Shown here: positions 1 to 8,089 of the stretch, one piece after another
Numbering within the stretch: position 1 is the first letter of the stretch
Layout: each line of letters starts with the position of its first letter
NCBI RefSeq assembly: GCF_000407445.1
Contig: NZ_ASWB01000004.1
Span: 124,001 to 188,000, forward strand
DNA from: Enterococcus moraviensis ATCC BAA-383
GTDB lineage: Bacteria; Bacillota; Bacilli; Lactobacillales; Enterococcaceae
Reading direction: 5' to 3'
Length of the DNA stretch: 64,000 nucleotides
Made by a program: the position numbers and the translations under genes
The notes under the pieces: model-generated
Told to the model about the DNA's origin: nothing
Seen by the model: only the letters and a program-made list of their open reading frames with translations
Databases searched by the model: none

Positions 1-462
1 TTTGCGAGAAAAATCGCCAAAAGCAATTTTTACTCTGAAGTAACTAAGTTGCTGATTGATTGTATTCAAACTTTTGTATGTATATGAGGGGCTCAAGTTA
101 ATGCTTTGAGCAAGTGACTCTAAAGAAGCATGATTTTTGTTAGCCGCCGCCGCAAAAATCAAAATTTCGGACGAAATATAGATATAGCTAAGTCTCACTT
201 TATCAAGCACAAAAGCAATGTTTAACAAATCAGGTAGCACAACATAAAATGTTGTGTTTTTTTGCTGTATCTGGATGGGTGTTTTAGTGAATAGAAGGCT
301 TAGATCTTCATTTAACTGTTTAATATAGCGATAGATAGTACTTTTAGATTCTTGACTATCGGTGATGATTTCTTGAATGCCAAGACCTTGTTTACTATAT
401 AGAAGTTTTTTTAGAAGCTCAAATTTATTGGCTTCATTTTTTTTCATAAATTTTTTATTCAT
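1..462 (-). CDS. Mga-like helix-turn-helix regulator (5' part, truncated by window edge)
   Basis: Open for 154 codons from an ATG at 462 to base 1, with no stop, so the gene continues beyond the window. The start follows an AAAGGAATG ribosome binding site. The first 60 residues hold a winged-helix-like segment (KFELLKKLLYSKQGLGIQEI, then a recognition helix with SKSTIYRYIKQLNEDL). A second HTH-like segment follows at about 115-145 (LESLAQSLNLSPSYTYKSLN). Two successive N-terminal HTH domains are the pattern of Mga/AtxA-type regulators, which usually run to about 480-500 aa with PRD-like domains and an EIIB-like end. It is transcribed away from the fibre operon on the other strand, so it may regulate that operon, but this is only suggested by position. 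Family call is fairly sure; target unknown. Confidence 0.7.
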   Translation of the reverse strand, partial: MNKKFMKKNEANKFELLKKLLYSKQGLGIQEIITDSQESKSTIYRYIKQLNEDLSLLFTKTPIQIQQKNTTFYVVLPDLLNIAFVLDKVRLSYIYISSEILIFAAAANKNHASLESLAQSINLSPSYTYKSLNTINQQLSYFRVKIAFGDFSRK

Positions 463-586
463 ACTATCATACATTCCTTTTGTATTAAAAAAACGATTTT
501 TTTATTTTTATTATTATGGAAATATAACATAAAAAACTGAATTAGTTAAAAGGTAAACACTGTAATTCAAGTATATTTCAACTATT

Positions 587-650
587 TTTCAAAAAAAACG
601 GGAAAAATAGTAATTTTTGTAATTTTTATTAAAAATCAAAAGATATAATT
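587..650 (+). promoter_or_regulatory. Promoter of the fibre-operon regulator, copy 1 of a conserved element
   Basis: A TATAAT -10 box lies at 644-649. About 57 bases upstream of it match the region before the paralogous regulator gene at 7968-8031: a TTTCAAAAAAAACGG block, an AAAATA block, then TTTTTGTAAT. No good -35 hexamer lies 16-18 bases before the -10. TTGTAA is present in both copies but 21 bases away. This suggests activator-dependent transcription, perhaps autoregulation by the encoded winged-helix protein (inference). The rest of 463-757 is AT-rich and shows nothing else I can name. Confidence 0.55.
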
Positions 651-757
651 TAGGAGAAATGAATATCTGTTTTGAAACAAAAAACATTTTTTTATTTTAT
701 TTTTGAAATTATTTGACAGAGTCATTTTATTATTTCTTAAAAAGAAAGGAAAATAAT

Positions 758-1483
758 ATGTACAACATAGGGATTATACCAGTAGAAGAATTAAAGAACA
801 GTACATATACTGAGCAGTTTAGCAAAACAAGGTATCGATTATATTCTTTAACAAAGGCTGAAATATGCACCAAAGCTTCACAAATGGATGCCTTAATAAT
901 AGAAGAGTCTCCATTAGTTGGGCTAAAAAATACCTGTGAGTTAATTTTAGAACTTAGACGTAATGCTAAATCCTTGATTTGGGTGGTATCCAAAGCAGTG
1001 ACTAAAACAAGTAAAATTGTTTATCTTCAGTTAGGTGCAGATGGTGTAGTAGATACAGAAACAGAGAAAGAAGAATTTTTATTACAATTTTCCAATATAT
1101 TAAGCAGATTTACGAATGAACAAAAAACGGAAAATAAAACATTTTCATATGCTGGACAAGAGTCATTCCAAAGGCAGCTAAAACTCATCCCGAGTAACCT
1201 AAGTATTGTTGTGGAAGGAAAAGAAATTAGTTTAACCCAACTTGAATTTCAAACAATCGCGCTTTTACTAGAAAACAGAGGGAAAGCCGTGACCTATGAA
1301 GAAATCTTTACAACTGTTTGGCAAGATAAATATGCCGATACACAATTAGAGAATAAGCAATATCGAATCAGCAACCTAATCTTTCATTTACGGAAGAAGA
1401 TGGAAATAGACACTGGACATCCTAACTATATCAAAACGGTCCGCTCAAAAGGATATATGTTAGTAAATACAAAAAATGCATAA
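758..1483 (+). CDS. Orphan PhoB/OmpR-type winged-helix regulator with degenerate receiver
   Basis: 241 aa, cytoplasmic DNA-binding protein. Residues about 1-115 resemble a response-regulator receiver fold, but the strand that normally ends in the phosphoacceptor Asp reads DALIIEE, placing Glu49 there. The conserved Lys of strand 5 is also not visible. Residues about 145-240 form a Trans_Reg_C winged helix (LTQLEFQTIALLLENRGKAV, then QYRISNLIFHLRKKM and a closing IKTVRSKGYMLV). I chose the ATG at 758 because it follows AGAAAGGAAAATAAT and matches the start of the paralogue at 8090; an upstream ATG at 713 lacks a site. No histidine kinase is adjacent. It precedes the SipW/TasA-like operon and probably controls it (inference from position). 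Confidence 0.8.
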   Translation: MYNIGIIPVEELKNSTYTEQFSKTRYRLYSLTKAEICTKASQMDALIIEESPLVGLKNTCELILELRRNAKSLIWVVSKAVTKTSKIVYLQLGADGVVDTETEKEEFLLQFSNILSRFTNEQKTENKTFSYAGQESFQRQLKLIPSNLSIVVEGKEISLTQLEFQTIALLLENRGKAVTYEEIFTTVWQDKYADTQLENKQYRISNLIFHLRKKMEIDTGHPNYIKTVRSKGYMLVNTKNA

Positions 1484-1579
1484 AATTCTAATTAATATGT
1501 TGGCATACCAGAAACAAGCTGACCGTTAGTATATAAATCTATTAAATATAAAGCTAGTAAAAAAACGATAGAGGATGAA

Positions 1580-2410
1580 ATGATGAGTAAAGAAAAAGTA
1601 AAAGGTTCTGCAAAAAAAAAGAAAGCGGGAAAGACTAACTCTGATCATACTCGTAAAGCTAAAAGTAAAGTAAGAAGGTCTGGATCACCCACTAAAAATG
1701 GTGTGGTAAATCGAAAAAAGAAAAAAAAATCTCCAATTTCAACTTCAAAAGGACACAGAGTATTTCTCTTTATTTGGAATTTTATTTTCTATGTTTTAAT
1801 GCTGAGTCTATTGGTAGGTTCCAGCTTAATGGCGATGATGCAGCAACAAGATAAAGCATTAAACGGTTATCGAATGTTTGGCGTTTTAACGAACTCAATG
1901 GTCTCGCCAGACAATACATTAAAAAATGGTGGATTTCGAGCGGGCGACATGTTGATCATCAAAGAAGTTCCAGATAATCAAGTAAAAGTTGGGGACGTAA
2001 TCACTTATCGTCCATCAACGAATCCAACGAATAAAAGTACTAATTTTCTAACACATAGAGTGGCGAAAATAGAAGATCACTTAGGTGAAGAAAAAGGCAT
2101 CTTTTTCACTACTCGGGGAGATGCGAATAAATCAGATGATATGCCCATCAGTGCTAAAGCACTAGTTGGCAAAGTAACAATTCGTGTACCGAAAATCGGC
2201 GGCATTTTAGCTTTTGTAAAAGAAAATTGGTTCATTTCATTAATTTTTATGATTAGCATTATTGGTTTTATATGGGTCACTCGAATTTATATTCTAAACG
2301 GATCTGGAAAAACTCATAATCAGAAAAAACGAAAAGCAAAACCTAAAACGGATATTACCTTATCTAAGGTTAATATAAATAAAACACACACTAGGAGGAA
2401 ACACCAATGA
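1580..2410 (+). CDS. sipW: SipW-type (ER-type) signal peptidase I
   Basis: About 276 aa membrane peptidase that removes the special signal peptides of TasA/camelysin-like proteins. The first 58 residues are strongly basic (Lys/Arg-rich). A membrane segment follows at about 60-84, the catalytic domain at about 100-205, and a second membrane segment near 218-238. Catalytic residues fit the Ser-His-Asp set of the archaeal/ER-like branch: Ser106 in TNSM, His159 in LTHRV, and Asp181 with Asp186/187 in GDANKSDD. There is no Lys at the His position, unlike bacterial LepB. The ATG at 1583 has better spacing to GAGGA than the one at 1580. The gene overlaps the next by ATGA, so translation is coupled to its main substrate. 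Only the N-terminal basic extension is unusual. Confidence 0.85.
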   Translation: MMSKEKVKGSAKKKKAGKTNSDHTRKAKSKVRRSGSPTKNGVVNRKKKKKSPISTSKGHRVFLFIWNFIFYVLMLSLLVGSSLMAMMQQQDKALNGYRMFGVLTNSMVSPDNTLKNGGFRAGDMLIIKEVPDNQVKVGDVITYRPSTNPTNKSTNFLTHRVAKIEDHLGEEKGIFFTTRGDANKSDDMPISAKALVGKVTIRVPKIGGILAFVKENWFISLIFMISIIGFIWVTRIYILNGSGKTHNQKKRKAKPKTDITLSKVNINKTHTRRKHQ

Positions 2411-3432
2411 AACAAAATAAGAATAAGAAAAAATGGGTTGTAGCTGCTACAACACTAGCAGCGATGGCTGCTTTAGCAGGAACTTTTGCTTGGTTTACCA
2501 GCCAAGATAGCGCAAAAAACCATTTTGAAGGAAGTATTGCTGGTAGTGACGTAGAAGTAGTCGAAACATTTACACCACCAACTGATTGGAAACCTGGACA
2601 AAAAGTGAATAAGGACGTAGCCATTTTAAACTCAGGTGATTATGATTCAATGATTCGTGTATCTTTTAATGAAGTTTTAACAAAACTAACAGATGCTTCT
2701 TCAAAAACAAGTAATGATGTAACAAATTTAGATGGAAAAACAAAAGATCAAGTTTATCTATTTCCTTTGAGTAAAACAGAAGGAACGTGGCAAGATGCTA
2801 AAGTAGTAGATACTAAAATGACTGTTGCTACCGGTGATTATGCTGGAACGTATACATTGAAAGCAAAAGAACAAGTAGTGACAACAAATACAGGATCAAC
2901 ATACCGTTATGTCTCTTATTGGGATAATGGGACAGAACAATACTACGCAAAAGCAGGTTCATATAGCCGTGCAGAAGATGGAAGCATTACTCCTTCAACA
3001 CCAGAATTTAAATATGTTGATCTAGCAGCAACACCAGTGAATATGGACTGGACAAAACCCATGTACAACCCAACTTTAACAATTGATGCCGATGGTAATG
3101 CTACAGTTTTGGCTGGTTCAGATACAGGGAAACAGATTACATTAGATTTTGTTAATTTATCAGCAACTCCAACAGCGGGTAAATGGTACTATAATGAGAA
3201 TGATGGCTATTTTTATTATGTAGGAATTGTAGCATCGCAAACGCAAACACCACAATTATTAGACTCAGTTACTTTAGGAAATGGTGCAGATAATAGCTAT
3301 AGTAAAGTACAATTTGACTTAGTTGTTAATTCTACATCTATTCAAGCAGCAAAAGAAGCCGTGAATAGTGATCAATGGGTAAAAGATACAAATGCTGATT
3401 TAAAAACTGCTTTAGAAGGTTTATACAAATAA
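2407..3432 (+). CDS. TasA/camelysin-like SipW-exported protein, probable major fibre subunit
   Basis: 341 aa secreted protein. It has a SipW-class signal peptide: basic start, hydrophobic stretch at about 10-27, then the hallmark TFAWFTSQD. After cleavage come NHFEGSIAGSDVEVVETF and a WKPGQKVNK segment, the beta-sandwich start seen in TasA, camelysin (CalY) and Clostridium perfringens BsaA-type proteins. A C-terminal motif KWYYNENDGYFYY...LLDSVTL is repeated in the two paralogues downstream. No LPXTG or C-terminal membrane anchor is present. The gene is translationally coupled to sipW (ATGA overlap, AGGAGG ribosome site) and is followed by a hairpin. Likely role: the most abundant polymerising matrix or fibre protein. 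Polymerisation itself is inferred. Camelysin-type protease activity is not supported by any visible metal motif. Confidence 0.75.
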   Translation: MKQNKNKKKWVVAATTLAAMAALAGTFAWFTSQDSAKNHFEGSIAGSDVEVVETFTPPTDWKPGQKVNKDVAILNSGDYDSMIRVSFNEVLTKLTDASSKTSNDVTNLDGKTKDQVYLFPLSKTEGTWQDAKVVDTKMTVATGDYAGTYTLKAKEQVVTTNTGSTYRYVSYWDNGTEQYYAKAGSYSRAEDGSITPSTPEFKYVDLAATPVNMDWTKPMYNPTLTIDADGNATVLAGSDTGKQITLDFVNLSATPTAGKWYYNENDGYFYYVGIVASQTQTPQLLDSVTLGNGADNSYSKVQFDLVVNSTSIQAAKEAVNSDQWVKDTNADLKTALEGLYK

Positions 3433-3491
3433 AAGGTGAAATGAAAAATAAAATTTTAAAATAGAAGTAATTCAATAAGTACATTAATACT

Positions 3492-3546
3492 AGCTGGTTA
3501 GTGAGTGATGCATCCAATCATCAACCACTAACCTGCTTTTGTTTTG
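3492..3546 (+). terminator. Hairpin with T-rich tail after the major subunit gene
   Basis: Inverted repeat of GGTTAGTG-GTGATG with CATCA-CCACTAACC, loop about 8 bases, followed by TTTTGTTTTG. It sits inside the operon, so it may be a leaky terminator that lowers expression of the downstream genes relative to the major subunit (inference). Confidence 0.6.
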
Positions 3547-3728
3547 AAAAATGAAAAGTGAAAAGTGAAGTAAATTGATTACTGACTATTTTCTCTAGCT
3601 CTATGGGCTAGTTTCACGGGAAAAGAGAAAACGTGATTAGGATAAAAAGCACCGCACTTAATGTTCCTATTTTTTCAGATGAGACTAAATGAGCTCATTC
3701 CGCTTTTAAATTAGAAAGGAGGCAAAGA
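3547..3728 (+). other. Non-coding leader between fibre-operon genes
   Basis: No convincing ORF. Contains an 8-base inverted repeat TTTTCTCT (about 3589) with AGAGAAAA (about 3624) around a GCTctatgGGC-like centre. A perfect 12-base palindrome AATGAGCTCATT lies at 3688-3699. The ribosome binding site AAAGGAGG of the next gene follows. An internal promoter or a structured leader is possible; I cannot tell which. Confidence 0.35.
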
Positions 3729-4427
3729 ATGACTCATAAAAAATGGATACAAATTTTTTCTCTCTTGTTTTTTGGATTGATAGTCGTAGGATATCCACCC
3801 AATCAGGCTTTGGCACAGGAACTTCCAAAAGGAATGGTTGTTGGCGATGATCAAGGAATCGTTGCTAAGAAAAATGGCGAATACTTAATGGAAGTCAAAG
3901 CGGTCATGCCTGGTAAAAAATGGCATACGACCATTTCGATGGTCAATATGGAAAAAGGAATTCCGTATAGACTTACAATGCTTATTTCACCTCCTGAAGT
4001 GTCAGGAAATCTTGATTTATCAAAATCAATCCAAATGACATTAACCTACCAAAATAAGCAGGTGTATCATGGACCGATTTCAGGAGTGAGTAGCAAGCTA
4101 GATTTACAACGTACACCACTAGACCTAGGCGTCTTCCAAGCAGGAGATAGCCGAGCTTTGGAAGTGGACTTTTCTTTATCAGGAGAATATACAAATCAAG
4201 ATTTTGCTGTTAAAAATGTAATGGATAATATTTGGACTTTTTATGCTGTGACAACGGCAGAACCACCCTCCGATTCGACAACAGATTCACTAACTCCAAA
4301 ACGACACGGATTATTTCCTTCAACAGGGGAGGCCATGAAGCAAGGGATGATTTTTCTTTGTTTAGGGTTGTTTATTATTCTACTCGTTTTGCTGATTGGA
4401 AAAGCAAAACGAAAAGGAAATGAATAA
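3729..4427 (+). CDS. Sortase-anchored surface protein (FPSTG signal) of the fibre operon
   Basis: 232 aa. Standard signal peptide with cleavage near residue 29 (NQALA-QE). A beta-rich extracellular domain spans about 30-180. A Ser/Thr/Pro linker follows (TTAEPPSDSTTDS). The sorting signal is LFPSTGE at about 197-203, then a hydrophobic helix and a KAKRKGNE basic tail. The motif is FPSTG rather than LPXTG, so it must be accepted by a relaxed sortase or by the class A enzyme encoded at 24313-25050. Position between TasA-like genes suggests it tethers the fibre to peptidoglycan (inference). I do not recognise the extracellular domain. Confidence 0.65.
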   Translation: MTHKKWIQIFSLLFFGLIVVGYPPNQALAQELPKGMVVGDDQGIVAKKNGEYLMEVKAVMPGKKWHTTISMVNMEKGIPYRLTMLISPPEVSGNLDLSKSIQMTLTYQNKQVYHGPISGVSSKLDLQRTPLDLGVFQAGDSRALEVDFSLSGEYTNQDFAVKNVMDNIWTFYAVTTAEPPSDSTTDSLTPKRHGLFPSTGEAMKQGMIFLCLGLFIILLVLLIGKAKRKGNE

Positions 4428-5307
4428 AAAGTGGCGGATGCTTAGAAAGAAGATGATGGAGACGAAAAAAAAGTTAAGATATAAAAAAATAAACTATTTA
4501 TTAAAAAACAAATGGTTCGTTACGCTATTTACACTTGGATTTATTGTGAGTGTAACTGCCTTGAGTGAAACATATGCTTGGTTTGAATCATCGGACAATC
4601 GCAAAAACTCTTTTGAAGGAACTAAGCTTGTAGCAGAAATCGATGAGATATTTACTCCAAATAAAGAATGGCAACCAGGCAGTACAACAACAAAAGAAGT
4701 ACGTATCAAAAATGTCGGACCTGCTACTGCGTTTGTTCGTGTCTCTCTTTACGAATTTTTAGCAAGTTTCCAAATAGACGTGACCGACCAAACTGGAAAT
4801 GGCAATTTAAAAACAGTTGCTACAGCAATTCAGCCGAGTCTAGATGAAGCAAATACGGATACTTGGGAAATAGCAGCTAAAAATCATGGCACGTATACAA
4901 GTATCGGGGAAAATTATGTTACAGATTCAGCGCTAATTTCAGATCCATTAAACAAAACGGGCATGTATGAATATAATAGTTCTGAAAGAGAAAAATCAGC
5001 TTTAAAATACTTGGATCTAAATTTTTCCAAAACATTTGAAGCAACAATACCAAATGAAACAGGAAAAAAGTGGGTCTATGAGAATGGCTACTTTTATTAT
5101 TTGAGTCCATTAAAATCTGGAGAATTAAGCGAACCATTGCTGGATAGTGTAACTTTATCTGATACACTATCTAATCAATACAAAGGAGCACTTTATAAAC
5201 TAAAAGTTTATATGGACGCACATGATTTAACACAACCGCTGATAAATGAATGGCAATTAGACCAGAAAGGTAAGGTTTACCCATTATTAGTTGACCAACT
5301 AAAATGA
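4420..5307 (+). CDS. Second TasA-like SipW-exported protein
   Basis: About 295 aa. After a very basic N-terminus there is a hydrophobic stretch, then the SipW-type motif TYAWFESSD and NSFEGTKLVAEIDEIF, like the major subunit. The WQPGSTTTKEV segment and the C-terminal YENGYFYY...LLDSVTLSD block also match it, so the two genes are paralogues. The start is uncertain: ATGs at 4420, 4438 and 4453 are in frame. 4420 overlaps the upstream stop and follows AAAAGGAA, though at short spacing. The C-terminus adds a distinct INEWQLDQKGKVYPLL tail. Likely a minor subunit or fibre cap or base. Confidence 0.65.
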   Translation: MNKKWRMLRKKMMETKKKLRYKKINYLLKNKWFVTLFTLGFIVSVTALSETYAWFESSDNRKNSFEGTKLVAEIDEIFTPNKEWQPGSTTTKEVRIKNVGPATAFVRVSLYEFLASFQIDVTDQTGNGNLKTVATAIQPSLDEANTDTWEIAAKNHGTYTSIGENYVTDSALISDPLNKTGMYEYNSSEREKSALKYLDLNFSKTFEATIPNETGKKWVYENGYFYYLSPLKSGELSEPLLDSVTLSDTLSNQYKGALYKLKVYMDAHDLTQPLINEWQLDQKGKVYPLLVDQLK

Positions 5308-5320
5308 GGAGGACGAAAAA

Positions 5321-5944
5321 ATGGAAAATAAACAGCAGAAAAAATCATTGAAAGTGACATGTCTTTTTTACTCATTCTTCGTTTCTATACTCATACTTGG
5401 AATATGGGGAGCCAAAGTGGTATATGCCTCACTAATTTCAGCCGATCATGTTGTAAACGACTTTCAAGTAAGTGACTTGAAAGGAACGATTAAAGAAGAC
5501 TTTGTGCCGCCAACCAATGATAATCCAATGAAGCCGGGAATGAGCTATCCTAAAAAAGTAGCGATAAACAATACAAGTACAACACCATTTTATGTAAGAG
5601 TTTTGGTGACTCCAGAAATTCAATCAGCAGATGGAACGTTGTTAACTGGTAATATTGGAAAAGAAGTGAGCATTGATTTGGGAGAAGACTGGTTATTAGG
5701 TGAAGATGGATATTATTACTATCTAGGAAAAGTTGGGAAAGACCAAACCACGTCTCCTTTATTTACCCAAGTAACTTTAGCAGATAATGTAGATGAAGCT
5801 TATACTGGTGCGGTTATGCAGATTCATGTTAAAAGCGAAACGATTATTGCGGGGAAGAAGCAATATAGAGAAGCTTGGTGGGATGGAAGTATCCCGAACA
5901 CAGGTGTATTGCAGAAGATAGATACTAAATTACAAAATTTATAG
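5321..5944 (+). CDS. Third TasA-like exported protein (short, divergent)
   Basis: 207 aa. N-terminal hydrophobic segment at about 10-35, but without the AWF motif, so export by SipW is uncertain. The mature part keeps the family pattern: VNDFQVSDLKGTIKEDF, a PMKPGMSYPKKVAINN segment that parallels WKPGQKVNK, and a C-terminal GEDGYYYYLGKV...FTQVTLADN block. It follows GAGGAGGACG at good spacing and lies 13 bases after the previous gene. Probably an accessory or minor subunit of the same fibre. Function is inferred from paralogy alone. Confidence 0.6.
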   Translation: MENKQQKKSLKVTCLFYSFFVSILILGIWGAKVVYASLISADHVVNDFQVSDLKGTIKEDFVPPTNDNPMKPGMSYPKKVAINNTSTTPFYVRVLVTPEIQSADGTLLTGNIGKEVSIDLGEDWLLGEDGYYYYLGKVGKDQTTSPLFTQVTLADNVDEAYTGAVMQIHVKSETIIAGKKQYREAWWDGSIPNTGVLQKIDTKLQNL

Positions 5945-5962
5945 GAAAGGAGGACAATCATT

Positions 5963-7714
5963 TTGGGAAAAAATATATTTTTGACAATCGCCAAGGCATT
6001 TGTATTCTTCAGTGCTTTGTTTCTAGTCAGTTTTTTTACATCTACAAAGGTATATGGATCGGAAGAGGTTGCAACGATTCCTAAGAGTACAAATTATGTG
6101 TACGGATTAACATCTCCCGATGAACAGGACTTCACCGCTATTTATGCTTATGACATAAATGGATACGACCAAATAGCAAAATATTTCAAAAAAATAACTA
6201 CGAAGGCTGGTAAAATAGCTGTTATAAAAAATGCTAATAATCTAGGTGTTAGAGAAGATGGATTCTATTTTAAAGAAAATACAGGGATTAAAATGTATCA
6301 TGTGGATTGGGACGGGATTATTCAAGAAACTTGGGATGATCCTAGTTTGACTGGAAGTGCTCGGTCAGGTACTTTTCTTACAACTGGAAAATATGTTACT
6401 ACATCAGATCAGTTAAGTAACAAAAAAAATGAACTCTATATTTATGATATAAATTATCATATGCTGGAAAAAAAGGTTCCATTGACCAATAAAACAGATA
6501 CACCTTTACCTGTCAGTAAGTTGAATAGTATGGGAGATATCGTAGGTGATGCAGATGATTATTTATATGCCACTATTTCTGAGGCAAAATTATCTTCTAC
6601 AACAGTGTTAAAAATAGATAGCAATAATGGGGATATAGTAGATATCTTACCTGTACCTGGATTACAGCATAGTCCAGCTATTGCTTTTATGGAAGATGGC
6701 CGATTATTACTTGCAGACAAGAATGATACAGGTGCTATAGTCGATTTTTCAACTGGCCTTGTAACTTATACTGACAAGATAGGTGATAAATTACCTGCGA
6801 TGGGCGGAACTCAATCACATGTTAGGGACTTTGCATCACTGAATTTCCCTTCATTTAATGTTGAGTTATTTGCAATTAAGCAAGGTCCAGAGACAGCGGT
6901 CTATGGAGAAGAATATGAATATACAATTAAAGTTTCCAATACAGGGAATATTATGTCTTTACACAATACCTTGATAGATTCTCTATCTAATTACTTAGAG
7001 TATGTACCTAATTCAACTTTATTAAATGGGAATAAAGTTGCTGACGTAAATGGCACTAGTCAGATGTTTTTAGGCGGAATGAAAATTGAATCTCCCGGTG
7101 GTGTTGATGGAGCAATTACCAAAGATAAGCCAGCGGTCATAACCTTTAAAGTAAAAGTGAAAGACACTGGTGATACAACAGTTGGGATTGATATTCCAAA
7201 TATTGCTTACGTTGCTAATACTAGTACTAATTTAGTGAGTACAAATAAGGTTATGACTAAAGTGCCTGGCATTCCTATATCAGAATATATATTAAATCTG
7301 TATATCAAACAGGAAGTGCTCAATAGTCGTTTAGATTTAGTTTCACCGTCAATTGGGTTTGCAGATGTCAAAAATAATCTCGATCAATATCAGGTGACGA
7401 TTCCTTCGTATCTGAGCAATACGAATCAGACGTTCAAGCTTGTTAAAATCAAAGCAGCTGATATGAATGATCCTTACAACGTTAGTATCAAGATACCTGA
7501 GTTCTATTCCTATGCAGGTTATCAACTAACAGCAACAAAATCGAATCATCTTGCTTCTGATAGAATGAAGACTCCAATTGAATCAATCAATCTTTCTAAA
7601 GGATTAGATCGTTGGTTAACAGTGTATATTGAACCTAAACTATTTGACGATGCACCCCCATTTTATAGTTGGGACTATAAAAACAATGATTTTGGTAAGA
7701 TAGGTATCGAGTAG
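5963..7714 (+). CDS. Large secreted DUF11-domain protein ending the fibre operon
   Basis: 583 aa, TTG start with AAAGGAGG nine bases upstream. Signal peptide to about residue 33. Residues about 40-290 contain repeated short beta segments (YVYGLTSPDEQ, KNELYIYDIN, DDYLYATISEA, GRLLLADKND) that suggest a beta-propeller-like fold. Residues about 300-415 form a DUF11-type repeat (YEYTIKVSNTGNIMS). The last ~150 residues are unrecognised. There is no LPXTG, WxL or transmembrane anchor, so it is released or held by binding to the fibre. Likely an adhesin or accessory matrix protein; that role is inferred. Confidence 0.55.
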   Translation: MGKNIFLTIAKAFVFFSALFLVSFFTSTKVYGSEEVATIPKSTNYVYGLTSPDEQDFTAIYAYDINGYDQIAKYFKKITTKAGKIAVIKNANNLGVREDGFYFKENTGIKMYHVDWDGIIQETWDDPSLTGSARSGTFLTTGKYVTTSDQLSNKKNELYIYDINYHMLEKKVPLTNKTDTPLPVSKLNSMGDIVGDADDYLYATISEAKLSSTTVLKIDSNNGDIVDILPVPGLQHSPAIAFMEDGRLLLADKNDTGAIVDFSTGLVTYTDKIGDKLPAMGGTQSHVRDFASLNFPSFNVELFAIKQGPETAVYGEEYEYTIKVSNTGNIMSLHNTLIDSLSNYLEYVPNSTLLNGNKVADVNGTSQMFLGGMKIESPGGVDGAITKDKPAVITFKVKVKDTGDTTVGIDIPNIAYVANTSTNLVSTNKVMTKVPGIPISEYILNLYIKQEVLNSRLDLVSPSIGFADVKNNLDQYQVTIPSYLSNTNQTFKLVKIKAADMNDPYNVSIKIPEFYSYAGYQLTATKSNHLASDRMKTPIESINLSKGLDRWLTVYIEPKLFDDAPPFYSWDYKNNDFGKIGIE

Positions 7715-7857
7715 TTCGTTGTAAAAAACAGTGGGTCTAAATATATCTAAAAAAATTTAGACATGATTAGTATTGAAGGTCTAAAATGCTAATAGGCGAA
7801 TGTGATTGAAGTTAGATTGATTCTAATTAATTTTTTTATCGTGTATTCGAATTTTAT

Positions 7858-7901
7858 GTGACTGTGATAATGCTCTTAGCGTTATCACAGTCACTTTTTT
7901 T
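7858..7901 (+). terminator. Terminator of the fibre operon
   Basis: Near-perfect stem GTGACTGTGATAA...TTATCACAGTCAC followed by TTTTTTT. The rest of 7715-7967 is AT-rich and without a supportable gene. Confidence 0.9.
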
Positions 7902-7967
7902 GTAAGTGATATAACTAGAATAGGATACAGAATGAATAATAGCTTATCTAATTATCGTGATGTTAAA

Positions 7968-8031
7968 TTTCAAAAAAAACGGAAAAATAAGTATTTTTTG
8001 TAATTATTATTTAAATTAAAAAGATATAATT
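7968..8031 (+). promoter_or_regulatory. Promoter of the second regulator, copy 2 of the conserved element
   Basis: TATAAT at 8025-8030, preceded by the same TTTCAAAAAAAACGG / AAAATAA / TTTTTTGTAATTA arrangement as at 587-650. As there, TTGTAA lies 21 bases before the -10. Conservation of this non-coding block between two paralogous regulators points to a shared binding site. Confidence 0.55.
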
Positions 8032-8089
8032 ATGTAATGAAAACAAAGGAGTTTGGGTAAGGGAAACTAAAAATAGAAAGGAAAATGAT

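Noticed and set aside
463-757. Possible small gene before the first regulator
   Set aside because: Only short AT-rich frames without ribosome sites; the in-frame ATG at 713 lacks a site and the paralogue begins at the later ATG.
2407-3432. Annotation of the TasA-like protein as camelysin metalloprotease (M73)
   Set aside because: Homology is to the fold; no HExxH-type or other metal-binding motif is visible.
4232-4423. 63-aa plus-strand ORF within the FPSTG protein gene
   Set aside because: Out-of-frame shadow of a well-supported gene with its own ribosome site and sorting signal.
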